Assembly: GCA_936450465.1 (NCBI GenBank)
Contig: OW388297.1
Coordinates: 28,104,387 to 28,168,386, forward strand
Length of the DNA stretch: 64,000 nucleotides
Reading direction: 5' to 3'
Source: Gibbula magus
Taxonomy: Eukaryota; Mollusca; Gastropoda; Trochida; Trochidae
The position numbers were made by a program, and so were the translations under genes. Below the pieces are notes generated by a model. It saw nothing but the letters and a program-made list of their open reading frames with translations, made no database searches and was not told the origin of the DNA. Below are positions 1 through 11,330 of this stretch, piece by piece (the stretch's first letter is position 1; every line of letters begins with the position of its first letter).

Positions 1-912
1 AGACAGTTCGTGGAAACCTTCATTTTAATATTTTACGAACGCTTCCTCAAATATGATTGCCTGTTCCTGATTTATCAACTACAAGATCAAATTTACGATG
101 CATTAATACATGTATGAATACGAGAATTATGAACAGAATGCGATCATTAATATGAAATCGAAATGTGTCGAGCGATCGTATCCAGTGCCATGTTGTCACA
201 GCTGTCTCTCCAGGATCTGACACGAGCACCTGACACCCGGATCCCATTAACTTTCCAGTCTGTGTGAACATCCACTGCTATATCCTACCCTTCTCTTGTT
301 TTGCACTCGATGTGGGATAATAACATATGCTGCTATTTAGAAACATCAAGATGCGTTGTCCATCAACAGTGGGAAATAAACTGTCACAGTTCATGTTTAC
401 TTATAAACATTTCGAAATACAGGTAAACACGGTTAGTTACTGTTCTATTGAAAGTATTTAGATGTGTTTGTTATCAAACCAAATCTCAATTTTCTGTCCC
501 CTTTAGGCATTTTAATAACAATTCAATTAATAACAGTGACCCATTGAAAATGAGTAATGTCTCCCTTCCCTAATTCTGCCCCATAACACGGACATCTACG
601 GTAGGCTTTTTCAAAATACAAATTTGAGATGTTATGACATTAAAGCAGCATTAAGTACGTTTGTGTTTGTGTATTTTTTCAACAGACATATCTCAGCAAA
701 TATCTCAGTCGCTCGAGAAATATTTCATCTACAAGATGACATATAATTAGAAAAAAAATAATCTCATGTCAATCCGATATCAGTGAGCATCAAGGACATC
801 TAGCATTTCGAAATAACAGCATGTGTTGTCAGACGAATTTCTACTTGTAAGGTTGTTATATTTGGGATCACACTATTTTCCATAGTACACTTTCTTGAAC
901 TTAGTTTTGTCG
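1..912. other. Non-coding flank, duplicated near 56.3-59 kb
   Basis: I see no gene here. Two short stretches, around 30-60 (ATTTTACGAACGCTTC) and 240-290 (CTGTGTGAAC then TGCTATATCCTA), recur at about 56287 and 58850. They lie upstream of the second copy of peptide exon 1, so this appears to be the 5' part of a segmental duplication that carries the cysteine-rich peptide gene. Around 440-490 the sequence aligns with the target site of the 3.3-kb insertion at 59111 and looks like the empty site. Confidence 0.5.
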
Positions 913-920
913 GGCCGAGT

Positions 921-1000
921 AACTTGTGGTATTCGAACCCACACCCTCAAAGTAACGCACCAATCGCCAGCGCTGACTATCCCAAAAGCTGACATGGCAA
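921..1000 (-). repeat. tRNA-like (SINE head) sequence
   Basis: Read on the minus strand, this stretch contains GTGGGTTCGAATACCAC, which resembles a tRNA T-arm/B box. About 30-40 bases upstream is a GGCGATTGGTGCG block that could be a decayed D-arm/A box. A full cloverleaf is not convincing, so a tRNA-derived SINE fragment is more likely than a functional tRNA gene. A similar remnant lies at 58410-58480. Confidence 0.35.
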
Positions 1001-1440
1001 CCGAGACCTCGACGTGTATTCCACTTCCAATGGACACAAACGTTATTTAGAGGCTGCAAGCTCGTCAAATGTAAAATCTTTATGGCAACTCACGTGCAAA
1101 TGTATCTTCACATATTTATGTATTATATTCTCCTTAATTAAACAATTCAAGCAAAATACCTACATTGCAGTTTGAAAGGTATTATTTTAGTATATGTTAG
1201 GACTATATATCTGTATGACAAGATAAAGAGATAAACAGAACGTAAAGCTATTCTGCGCGAACTGAAAAAATACCTTCTGGATTAAATACGTACATGTACG
1301 GGTTAACACATTTAGATGTTTTGCATGTGTAAAGCCTCGTTGTCCCGCTGTAGTGTTTCCATGAAAGGTTCGCTTAAACGAGTTCTTATAAACATCAAAT
1401 ATTACAATAATGATGTCGAATCGTACGTGTTATGCATTAA

Positions 1441-3114
1441 AAAAGAGCCATGGGGTCTGTAACTCATCAGGATTTCCTTGATTTACTATCTAAAGTTGAA
1501 TATTTAAGTCATTTAAGTTATTGTTTACAAACAAAAGATAGGTTCTTAGATCATGACCACTGTGACCCCATTTGGGGCTTGGGGTCACATAATCTACAAT
1601 TTAGAATTCCCATTGGCCAAGGAGTCTGCACACAACTTTTCAGCTCTCTAGACCTTTTGGAACTGGAGAAGAAGATGAAAATAGGTTTTTAAGATTGTGA
1701 CCCCGGTGACCCCATTTGGGGTCACGGGGTCATGAAATCTACAATTTAGAATCCCCATTGGCCAAGGAGTCTGCACACAACTTTCAGCTCTCTAGACCTT
1801 TTGGAACTGGAGAAGAAGATGAAATTAGGTTTTTAAGGATGTGACCCATGTGACCCCATTTGGGGTCACGGGGTCACATAATCTACAATTGTGAATCCCC
1901 ATTAGCCAAGGAGTCTGCACACAACTTTTCAGCTCTCTAGACCTTTTGGAACTGGAGAAGAAGATGAAAATAGGTTTTTAAGGATGTGACCCCTGTGACC
2001 CCATTTGGGGTCAAGGGGTCACATAATCTACAATTTTGAATCCCCATTGGCCAAGGAGTCTGCACACAACTTTTTAGCTCTCTCGACCTTTTGGAACTGG
2101 AGAAGAAGATGAAAATAGGTTTATAAGGATGCGACCCCTGTGACCCCATTTGGGGTCACGGGGTCACGAAATCTACAATTTAGAATCCCCATTGGCCAAG
2201 GAGTCTGCACACAACTTTTCAGCTCTGTAGACCTTTTGGAACTGGAGAAGAAGATGAAAATAGGTTTTTAAGGATGTGACCCCGGTGACCCCATTTGGGG
2301 TCAGGGGGTCACGAAATCTACAATTTAGAATCCCCATTGGCCAAGGAGTCTGCACACAACTTTTCAGCTCTCTAGACCTTTTGGAACTGGAGAAGAAGAT
2401 GAAAATAGGTTTTTAAGGATGTGGCCCCTGTGACCCCATTTGGTGTCACGGGGTCATGAAATCTACAATTTAGAATCCCCATTGGCCAAGGAGTCTGCAC
2501 ACAACTTTTTAGCTCTCTCGACCTTTTGGAACTGGAGAAGAAGATGAAAATAGGTTTATAAGGATGCGACCCCTGTGACCCCATTTGGGGTCACGGGGTC
2601 ACGAAATCTACAATTTAGAATCCCCATTGGCCAAGGAGTCTGCACACAACTTTTCAGCTCTCTAGACCTTTTGGAACTGGAGAAGAAGATGAAAATAGGT
2701 TTTTAAGGATGTGGCCCCTGTGACCCCATTTGGTGTCACGGGGTCATGAAATCTACAATTTAGAATCCCCATTCGCCAAGGAGTCTGCACACAACTTTTC
2801 AGCTCTGTAGACCTTTTGGAACTGGAGAAGAAGATGAAAATATGTTTTTAAGGATGTGACCCCTGTGACCCCATTTGAGGTCATGGGGTCACGAAATCTA
2901 CAATTTATATTTCCCCATTGGCCAAGGAGTCTGCACATAAAATTTCAGCTCTGTGGAGTCATTGGTTCTGGAGAAGAAGTCGAAAAAGCGAAAAGTTTAC
3001 GGATGGACGGATGGACGGATGGACGGGCGGACGGACGGATGGACGGACGCCGGACACCGGACACCATGCCATGCCATAAGCCCATCGGGCCTTTCAGGCC
3101 TGATGAGCTAAAAA
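1441..3114 (+). repeat. Dispersed element containing a ten-copy 145-bp satellite
   Basis: The element opens with GAGCCATGGGGTCTGTAACT and ends with a GGCCTGATGAGCTAAAA tail. The start contains ACTCATCAGGA, nearly the reverse complement of the tail, so the ends are inverted-repeat-like. Between them, a unit of about 145 bp is repeated roughly ten times from about 1545 to 2975. Each unit reads 'gtgaccccatttggggtcac', 'tctacaatttagaatcccc', 'ggccaaggagtctgcacac', 'ccttttggaactggagaag'. A (GGAC)n/(ATGG)n stretch follows at 3001-3050. Short open frames inside recur with the repeat and are not genes. A single-unit relative lies at 7557-7831 and a decayed one at 6475-6735. Confidence 0.85.
3001..3060 (+). 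repeat. GGAC/ATGG microsatellite
   Basis: Imperfect tetranucleotide run (GGATGGACGGATGGACGG and so on) directly before the conserved 3' tail of the dispersed element. The same kind of run, shorter, precedes the tail of the relative at 7557-7831, so it is part of the element structure. Confidence 0.85.
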
Positions 3115-3239
3115 TGGAGTGCTTTATCATTTCATTGGGATAAATTAAAACGCTATACTATGAATATAAAAAAAACATGATAACATGTTTTGTCGCGTAA
3201 GAAATGTTACAAATTAAAGATATTCTGAATGTGTTTAAA

Positions 3240-3790
3240 CTGTTATCTGTTCAAATTTCTGAGAAAGACACGTTTTTAAAAATCGTCGTTTTCGCACATC
3301 CTTAACTGGACGAGATTTGTCAGAAATAGCGTTTTGGCTTGTTCTATCACGTCCTACAGTAAAGCTGCGTCAAACAAAGTAATTCCATGAACGTTATTTA
3401 TGTCGACTACGCCATTTATTAATTAAAATTCATTTTGAAAAAGCGATTTCAGCACCCCTTATATTCTGATATATAGTGATACCTCACTCAAGTGTCTTCT
3501 GATCTCAAATATATTAACACGAGTTGATAAAAGTTACAAATATCCGAGGCTTGCCGAGGATATTTTTAATATTATCAACGAGTGTTGATATAGTTGATAT
3601 CAGAAGACACGAGGGTGAAATTCTATTTATCATCCAAAATAATTATTATTACGTTTCAATGAAAATGATCTACATCTCATCTTGGATGATAAATGCAATT
3701 GTGGTACCTCTTTCCAAATTATGTCCCTATACAATTTTCACCGGCAGCAGTAGTTCAAATTCTAGACTGTCGAAATTGTGGTGAAGTTTC
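3240..3790 (+). repeat. Duplicated non-coding segment (partner 8820-9140)
   Basis: The segment shares several blocks in the same order with 8820-9140: 'atcgtcgttttcg', 'gcgatttcagca', 'atattctgatatat', 'ggtacct' and 'attctaggctgt/attctagactgt'. It appears to be an old local duplication. The 3.2-kb copy carries an additional hairpin (3485-3617) that the 8.8-kb copy lacks. Confidence 0.55.
3485..3617. repeat. Hairpin (foldback) insertion
   Basis: The two arms, about 60 bases each, are reverse complements with scattered mismatches: CACTCAAGTGTCTTCTGAT on the left and ATCAGAAGACACGAGGGTG on the right. The loop is tiny, CCGAGG-CTTG-CCGAGG. The paralogous segment at about 9050 runs straight from 'atattctgatatat' to 'ggtacct' without it, so this looks like an insertion of a foldback element of roughly 200 bases. 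Confidence 0.6.
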
Positions 3791-4194
3791 TTTTGCTCTG
3801 TGTACTTTTCCCGCCTCTGTTACTCCTTCAGATTGTCAATCATTACAAGGGAAAATCTGCAGGGAGTATAGCATCTGAGGGAGCAGAATGTAAATGTATG
3901 TAATTATGTAAACATTACATCATTGATAAATACCAAGAAAAAGATTTTATAAAGTCATGATCATGAGAGTTCGAAGTGATAGGAAGTTCTAAATAGACAA
4001 AATATTATATTCAAAGTTTCAAAAAGAAGCAGAGTTCATAGGATTATATACTACAATCACGTAAGTAAAACGCTATTCAAAGGGCAGATTTGATCATCAG
4101 TATATTATGTTCTTTCTCAACCCAAAGATGATAAGCTGCATGTCAACATTTAAATTTCAGAAAGCATTGCCAAAAGATTTGTACATGTTACAAT

Positions 4195-4760
4195 CCATTC
4201 TCTTCCCACAGAGATTACTCCCTTCAGATTTCCGATCCTACCCTCTGTTGTTTTACGCTTGAAATCGAGAGCAGAAGCAAATTCCCCTAGCGGCGGAAAG
4301 CTGAACTTCATCCTCTATGACTGCATCTAAACCAATGAAAACTCATCTCAAAGCGGCCAAGTCGACCAGTGACTTCACAGATCTTGGCATTTTACTCTTA
4401 AGGGTCTTGCTCATAAGCATATGTCCTTCGAATATGTCTAATGTAAATAACACAAATGAACTATTTTTGGTAGTTGTCTCTGATTTGGTCTTCTTTAGTT
4501 ATAAGGATGTTTATGATCAATACTTTTCACAAAATTAAATAACTTATTTCGAGGAATACACATTAAACGAGAGAACGTTGGTCTTATGTTTATTTTATCA
4601 TTATGTGTCATTGGCAAATGTCACTTTTACAACAGCGTCGCTGATTGCACAACTAGATTCAATTGCAACCCAACAAATCAGGACACTCCCTTTCAAGCGT
4701 AAAACAACAGAGGGTAGGATCGGAAATCTGAAGGGAGTAATCTCTGTGGGAAGAGAATGG
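4195..4760. mobile_element. 566-bp MITE with 70-bp inverted repeats
   Basis: The left end, starting CCATTCTCTTCCCACAGAG, and the right end, finishing CTCTGTGGGAAGAGAATGG, are near-perfect reverse complements over about 70 bases. The element is flanked by a direct repeat TTACAAT (4188-4194 and 4761-4767), the probable target duplication. The interior has no transposase-like frame, so it is a non-autonomous DNA transposon. The 7-bp duplication does not single out a superfamily. Confidence 0.75.
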
Positions 4761-5555
4761 TTACAATCCCAAAGATGTTACTTTCAGCTAATTTGATCTT
4801 AAAGAGGTAATACTTAGTTGATAGAATATTATGTGTAATCCTTAACTGAAACCATCTCAATTTAGGGAGTGTTACGAGTATTTTTGAGGCTGGGCTTACT
4901 TGGACTGAGATTCAACCACCATGCTTTGAACTTGAAAATAACAATTCGAGCTCTGAACTGAAAACGCCGTTACTAATTTTACCCGCTTATGTCGCGTCGA
5001 TTAAAATGTGAAAATGTATGTGTTTATCTTTCAATAAGGTAGTTTTAAAAAATTTAATAATCATTGATTGTTATCAACATACTCGTTATTGTCAATTAAA
5101 AATCTTCCCTTTGAATGACGAAATGGTACCGACAAACAGATGAAAAGTTCAAATTATAAATATCAGAAAGAGATTGTTATTCAACGATATACAATTAATA
5201 ACTTTCCGTTATGGATATGTGAAAATATTACCTGAAGTACTTAGATGATGAACATATCATTAGGTTAAAATAACACATGATGTTGCCAGCATGTCTGTCT
5301 CGGTGTGAATCACATTAACACATTACCGTCATTCTCCTATATAAATAGCATAGACATTGTGAAATACGTTTCATTCTACTTTAATGAAATCGAAAAAAAA
5401 TCTTCTTACGATGATAAAGGTCGAAGCAATGAAGACAAATGAAATGATTACCCATATGCTTGATTGATGTGACACTGAATATGTGACAAGTGAATATCGA
5501 ATCACTTGGCGATGACTCGGTGAGGTACGATGATAGAAGCACTACGGTAATGCAT

Positions 5556-5570
5556 CCTATATATATAATG
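5556..5570 (+). promoter_or_regulatory. TATA box of cysteine-rich peptide gene
   Basis: TATATATATAA lies about 60 bases upstream of the ATG at 5622, within a block (TACGGTAATGCATCC, TATA, ACAAACATTATTCA, TCTCGCCACTACTCAGCG) shared almost base for base with the 62.5-kb copy. Transcription probably starts near 5588-5600. Confidence 0.7.
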
Positions 5571-5621
5571 GCACTAATGAGCACAAACATTATTCAAGGA
5601 ACATCTCGCCACTACTCAGCG

Positions 5622-8600
5622 ATGAAGGTCCTGATGCTATGTGTGCTGTTGGTCTGCGCCACTACTGCTTCTGGTAAGTATTGTATGAATAACAATACGT
5701 AATCAAATAATAACCCTCGTTAATTCAAGTTCTCATTCATTTCTAGTGTAAGTGTAATTTTAAGAAAATCTTAAAGGTGCATCCATTGTCTTTCATAAAA
5801 AAAACTTTTTGCCTTTAATACATGCCAACATACAATATGTGCTGATATCAGTTCAAATAATTTCACTCAACTTGCACATTCATCCCCAATAGCCGAATAT
5901 ATAATTATAATAATTACTAGTTTCCAATCAAAATCGAGGAACATCATTATACTTGTGTAGAAACCGAAACTACAAGTTCCATTTACATGCACAGTAGTTA
6001 TTAGACCTAAATTATTAACGTGAAGTTTCCTTTTAGTCTGTTGTAAATAAGTTTCCAAAAGTATGTTTGACTAATTGACGCGCGCCACACGCAGAGCGTT
6101 TTCCGGTTTTTCATCAGAAATCAATACGTTTACCTTTATATCGACGGTATACTGAGTCGACTAAGATCAAAATGGCAATTTTCAGTAACAGTCAGTACTT
6201 CTCGATAAAATAACAAAATTTATAACGTTTAGCATATGTGACCCCAAACAAGACAAGGGGTGTACCTATTAAATAATTATACGCATTTTTGGAGTCTGGT
6301 GTATGCTATGTTTGAAGTCCTAAACTCCACGGGCAAAGGTAATCTCACCACGTATTCGTAAACAAATCAAACATTACAGACGCATTGCAGATGTGTGTTG
6401 GTTTGTGTACATTTAATAATATTCTCAATAGAATATATTTCCGGATCGAGAGTAACAATTAGTACGTTATCAATGAATAAAGCCATTGGCTCTGTAAGTC
6501 ATCTGACTTCAAACAATAAACTAAATGAGTTTCAAAATCTAAAGTTTGCAGAAGTTTTTATCATTACAAATTTCAAGTACTTGACTTCATGGAAAAGGGG
6601 TTGAAAAAAGGTTTCATGTCATGATGACCCAAATCACCTATATGTTGTGGCCACAGGATCACCAAATCTATAATTTAGAATTCCCCTTGGCGAAGTAGTT
6701 TCTACACACCATTTCATCTTTCTATCTGTTACAATAAAATCCGCATTTCACTGAGTGAAATAACATGTAATTATTCTCAGTGAAAGATCACTTCCAATTG
6801 TATGATGTCATCATAACCACGATATGACGTCATACGATGACCATGATAAAGCAAAGCGATAAAAGGACCGCAATTTACGAAATAATCTCAATTTGTGAAA
6901 TCTAATGAATAGTACATTTGTCATTTCTCAACGAATACCACATATATCTCATCTGATGAAGTAGAATCATATACTTACACTCGTGGATTCGCCACTCGTG
7001 AAGATATAAGTTTGTACTTCCCTCGATGAGATATATACATGATATTTGACAAGAAATGTCAAATTTCCTCTATACATTTCACTCACCAGGATCAAAGAAT
7101 ATTCTATCATATCTATTTTATAATGTTGTGTTTATTTGTATTATATCTTAGCAATTATCACTTTTTGACATTTTATTGTGAAGTAAGATACATTTCGTCT
7201 TCTAAACGCGTGTTTTTTTTTAAGAAACTTGCCATTAAATTCTCAGTTCGCTGTCAGAGCTAGGTAGTAATAAAGCCACGTATTCAGACTATATATAGGT
7301 AGTACAAGCCATGCTCTCGGAAGGCTATAATATAAACTATCATTTTCAACATTCATTTCGCAAATGCTTCAACAAGAAGATTTTCTGGATAACAATTCCT
7401 ACACTGACTGGCTAAAGAAACTTTGTCACTCAGTTGTATTTATTTTATCATATATATAATTTTCAAAGTCAAATATCTCGAGTTTTCGACGTCGTATTCA
7501 TAAACTGACTAGTTTGGGAAATTAGTCCAAAACATTAAATCAGTCAAAGAATACCTCTGCGCCATGGGCTCTGTAGCTCGTCAGGACTTTATTGATTTAT
7601 TATCAAAGGTTGACTATCTAAGTTATCTCGAGTAAATTATATTCACCAAATCTATAATTTAGAATCCCCACTGGCCACGGAGTCTGCACATAAAATGTCA
7701 GCTCTCTAGAGTCAGTGGTTCTGGAGAAGACGTTGAAAAAGCGAAAAGTTTACGGAAGGATGGATGGACGGACGCCGGACGCCATGCCATGCTATAAGCT
7801 GTTCGGGCCTTTCAGGCCTGATGAGCTAAAACTTTTGAAATTCCCCCAAATTAATTTTGATAAAACACAACTGTTCATCGACATATACCACATCAAATCA
7901 ATAAATGTGCCTCGTACTGCACATATTTACAACACTTAGAAAATGGTAGAGGTCATTCTGGTGTAAATCTCATTTCTTATCCCTGTCTACTTTAAATAAT
8001 GATATTTTAGTTAACAAATGAAACAGTCACCGATTAAGTCATTCAAACTACTGTCGTAAGGTGTAACACAGTTATTGTATCGTCCACAAATGCATCTCAT
8101 TTCTTTAAAATATTGAATTAATCGAAAACAGGTGAGTGTTATACTTTCTGTTGCCCGTCAGTTTATATTATGTAGATATAGTCTAATTTCCCCTAAAAGA
8201 CTTGTTCTAAAGAGAAGTATGAGAAGTATCAAGACAACACTATTTGCTACAAATCATGTTCACATGTGAAAAATTAAAATAAATACGTAAATACAAATTT
8301 ATATTGAAAAGCCTCTATATATATTCTTGGTTGCTGTCAGGGCTGCGTCTAATCAAGCCGTGTATACAGTTGGCGTGCTTCAGAAACCCTTGTCAAGGAG
8401 CCAAGTGTCAAAGATACCCGGATGCTGTCTGCAGGTGAGATAGGGACTGCAAGAATTGAGAACCATTTCTTGATACTAACATTGAATATCCTATTTGTGT
8501 ATCGAACGTTTTAATCCACATTCAATAGGAGTATCGTTGACTAGATCTTTATTATTGTGTATGTGTGTTGGTTACTCTTTATTATCTCTTTCAAAGTTTC

Positions 8601-9557
8601 ATCTTCTCAATGAAAAGGGCTCGCTTGCAATCTTAAATTAAAGAGACTACTCATAAAGCTGTTACCAATTTTTAGAATCGAAGGTATACACACAACTGCA
8701 AATTAAAGAAACGCCACCATACAAAATACTTAAATATATATCAATCCAATAAACACGACTGAAACAGATATATATCATGTCTCCAGAAGCCAACTAAACT
8801 AAATTTTAAATTTAAATACATTATCTGTTCATATTAATGAGAAACACATGTTTTAACATCGTCGTTTTCGGATTTCTTTAAAAAGAAGGTTAATGATATC
8901 GACTACATAATTAATAATTAAAATTCTACATTTTATGAAATTGTTAAAAAAAGTTAAATGCCATACATCATGGCCAAAAACCATTTGAAAAGGCGATTTC
9001 AGCATCCCAAGTGTACTTAAACAGATATAAAAATAAATGTATTATATTCTGATATATGAAATTAATGGTACCTTTTCACAAATCATGTACCTATGAAATT
9101 CTCGGGCAGCCATATTTCGAATTCTAGGCTGTTGAAAATGTCATGACCAGAAGAAAGGATTGATATTATCAGGCTACGTTGCTCAAAAACTTACTATAAT
9201 ACTAGGCCAATCCAGGAAATACAGAACTAATATGAGCCAAGTTTTGCACTATGCATGCGCAGACACACAATCAATATTGATAATTATGATTTCGATGAAA
9301 ATTAATTCTTCACTATGGCTCAAATAAATATAAAAATGGTAATTAATGAAATTATCATTAATTAACATTACGCATATATGATAAGCCGAAGTATAGCCCT
9401 CGGTCGCCTCGTGCCAATAGGGAAATACTTTATTCAAAATATAAGAGTGGTTTTCTTCTTACTGTATATATCTTACAGAACCAACTGTGGTGGATGTAAG
9501 GCGGAGTGGTACAGACAAGGAAAGAAGGTCACATGTCGCAGAAGAGGGTGGTGGTAA
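5622..9557 (+). CDS. Secreted cationic eight-cysteine peptide, three exons
   Basis: The inferred exons are 5622-5673, 8341-8434 and 9479-9557, each with GT/AG borders and matching phases (1, then 2). They sum to 225 nt, 74 residues plus stop. Exon 1 is a signal peptide (MKVLMLCVLLVCATTAS). Exon 2 carries five cysteines (PCIQLACFRNPCQGAKC, then DAVC). Exon 3 carries three (NCGGCKAEWY, then VTC) and ends in Arg-Arg-Arg-Gly-Trp-Trp. The mature part is about 57 residues, has eight cysteines (four possible disulfides) and a net charge near +11. This is the profile of an extracellular defence peptide or a protease-inhibitor-like module; I do not recognise the family with certainty. A possible donor (AAG|GTGAGA) follows the stop, suggesting a 3'-UTR intron. 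Related exons lie at 53682, 55365 and 62588. Confidence 0.8.
5772..6055 (+). repeat. Dispersed repeat family R1, copy 1
   Basis: The repeat is marked by 'gcatccattgt', 'taatacatgccaacata', 'gttcaaataatttcactcaacttgca' and 'actagtttccaat'. The same blocks occur in reverse orientation at 23680-24145, 38490-40400 and 43015-43400, and as a fragment at 31704-31815. No coding capacity is evident. It lies in intron 1 of the peptide gene. Confidence 0.7.
6475..6735 (+). repeat. Decayed relative of the 1441-3114 element
   Basis: Starts with AGCCATTGGCTCTGTAAGTC and includes 'accaaatctataatttagaattcccc', matching the head and body of the dispersed element. The 145-bp expansion and the tail are missing. 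Confidence 0.6.
7557..7831 (+). repeat. Single-unit relative of the 1441-3114 element
   Basis: The copy runs from GCGCCATGGGCTCTGTAGCTC to GGCCTGATGAGCTAAAA. It contains one body unit (caaatctataatttagaatc, gagtctgcacataaaat, ggttctggagaaga) and a short GGAC run. It shows what the element looks like without satellite expansion. Confidence 0.75.
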
Positions 9558-11330
9558 GGTGAGAACTCATTTACTCTTTCACTTAGCGTTTTATAGCGGA
9601 TGATTCACATACTTAATGTGGGTCTTAAAATTCAACATCGTTTAGTTTTTAATGGCATCGTGTTTTGTTTCAACAGAAACAACGCTTCTTTTATACTAAT
9701 TTAGAGTTTTCTTTTTCAGATCTAGACCCGTTTTGTTACTGGCGGTTTGGTGCAGTAGCTCAACACCCATATACCCGGCCGGTGCGCGTGCTTATAAAAG
9801 CCACTAAAATAATAGATTCTGAGTCATATATGTGTTTTTGTTTTTATTGTTCATGGAAGATGATGTAATGGACACATAGATAAGCGAGTAACGCATTAAC
9901 AGTTGTGAAGGCTCCCGATGTAATATTAAAGATCTAATGAAATGCATTTTTCTCAAGAATGACGGATGATTACCTCTACGTATATTGTATATCGGAATCA
10001 ATTGAGCATAAAATCAAGACAATATACACTTGCAATTGATAATTAAGACGATTTTAATTCACCCATTTTAACACTACCGCAATTAGTTGGGCGATTCATT
10101 TTGAAAATGCTCACTGAGGCGTAACTGTGATAAGTGACAGACGGGGCTGGCTAGACAGCTACTCCGCGGAGTCTCGTTAATTAATTAATGATTATTATCA
10201 CTGCCGCTAAATGAATTTATGAGGTGTATTACATCGCCAAAAAGACATGTTTATGTAATAATTGTGTAATTGTCATCTGCGGAATTACCTAGTTGGATAT
10301 TTAAACATTCGATATATTGGAAATTTAAGTTGGTTTGTTGAATTATGACTATCAGCGATAATGAGATTCCTCCAGATACGTCACAGAAGTCATACCTTCA
10401 CGCGCCACACCCCCGAAGACTTTCATTCTGGTCGCTGGGGCTAAATTTGGCGTTTTTTTAAAAAGCTGTATATAAGTAATTTATGGACCGATTTCAGAAA
10501 TTTAAAATCGAGCAAGTGTCAAACTGACATTCCATTTTAATGGACCATATGTCATTGCATCTATCATTTAAATGAACGATGATACTAAAACAGGATTTTC
10601 AGAACTCTGTTCTTGAACATTAAGTAGTAATCAACTCGTATGATAAGAAGATAATGATAAACTACAGAACAGTGTGGGCTCAGGCCAGGTTTTTTTTTAC
10701 TTGTAAAAGTGGCAACCCGGTAAAATTCTGTCATGTCACTATATGAAATAAAGTCCTTTTCTATTTTTGCAAACATTATATTTGATTAAATATGGATGAA
10801 CATTACATTCATTTTGTTTCCAATGGTTTGATTTGGTGGAGTTATTCATAAAGTTCAATGTATCAATTGGACGACAGCTTGCATATCACACGGAGAGCTC
10901 AACTAAATTGTTTGTTATTATTCAAACCAATGTGCTATAGCACGAAAAACGTAAAGCGACATTTTATGGAACTCTTCAGTGTGAGAGGTAGATTTGTAGG
11001 TATCGTGCTATTTTGAGAGTCCATTCAGTAAGATGATGAACCATTCAGCCATATGGAACAATGTTTACAACTCTACACTGCGTGTTTAGGTATCGCTACA
11101 TCAGTCGGATCACTTGAACTCTCTTCGATAGGTCTTTTTAATGTTAACACCTTAAAATCACTGCTTGATGGGATATGGAGTCGCATGGCTTAACTCATTT
11201 TATTGATTCAGGAGTATTATTGAGCCATTGGTAACACTTATTTACGTTTTTGTGAGAACACTTTATTTCAGTAAGAACGGTGTGCTACAGCACCTTTAAC
11301 ACACGTCGCATGTACTATAGAAGATTAGAG
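9289..11330 (+). repeat. Segmental duplication block A (partner 53478-54950)
   Basis: The block begins in the last intron (GATGAAAATTAATTCTTCA), contains exon 3 of the peptide gene, and continues through 'agtcatatatgtgtttttg', 'aacattatatttgattaaat' and 'ggtgctatagcacg'-type blocks to about 11330. All of these recur in order at 53478-54950. Copy A has about 620 extra bases (9938-10560) relative to copy B; copy B has about 90 extra bases near 54150-54240. No further gene is visible in it. Confidence 0.8.

Larger units (their letters stand above)
6056..8340 (+). other. Intron 1 remainder of peptide gene
   Basis: Apart from the two element fragments listed separately, I see no gene in this intronic DNA. 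The stretch at 6360-6430 (CGCATTGCAGATGTGTGTTGG) matches about 63225, downstream of the second exon-1 copy, showing that the duplication extends into the intron. Confidence 0.55.

Noticed and set aside
921..1000. Functional tRNA gene
   Set aside because: Only the T-arm-like part is convincing; stems do not complete a cloverleaf.
1450..1692. Open frame starting MGSVTHQDFLDLLSKVEYL
   Set aside because: The Met-Gly-Ser-Val start is part of the repeat head found again at 6481 and 7565, and the frame runs into the 145-bp satellite. Treated as an element, not a gene.
1937..2938. Series of 60-70 codon minus-strand frames with near-identical proteins
   Set aside because: They recur with the satellite period and have no coding signature.
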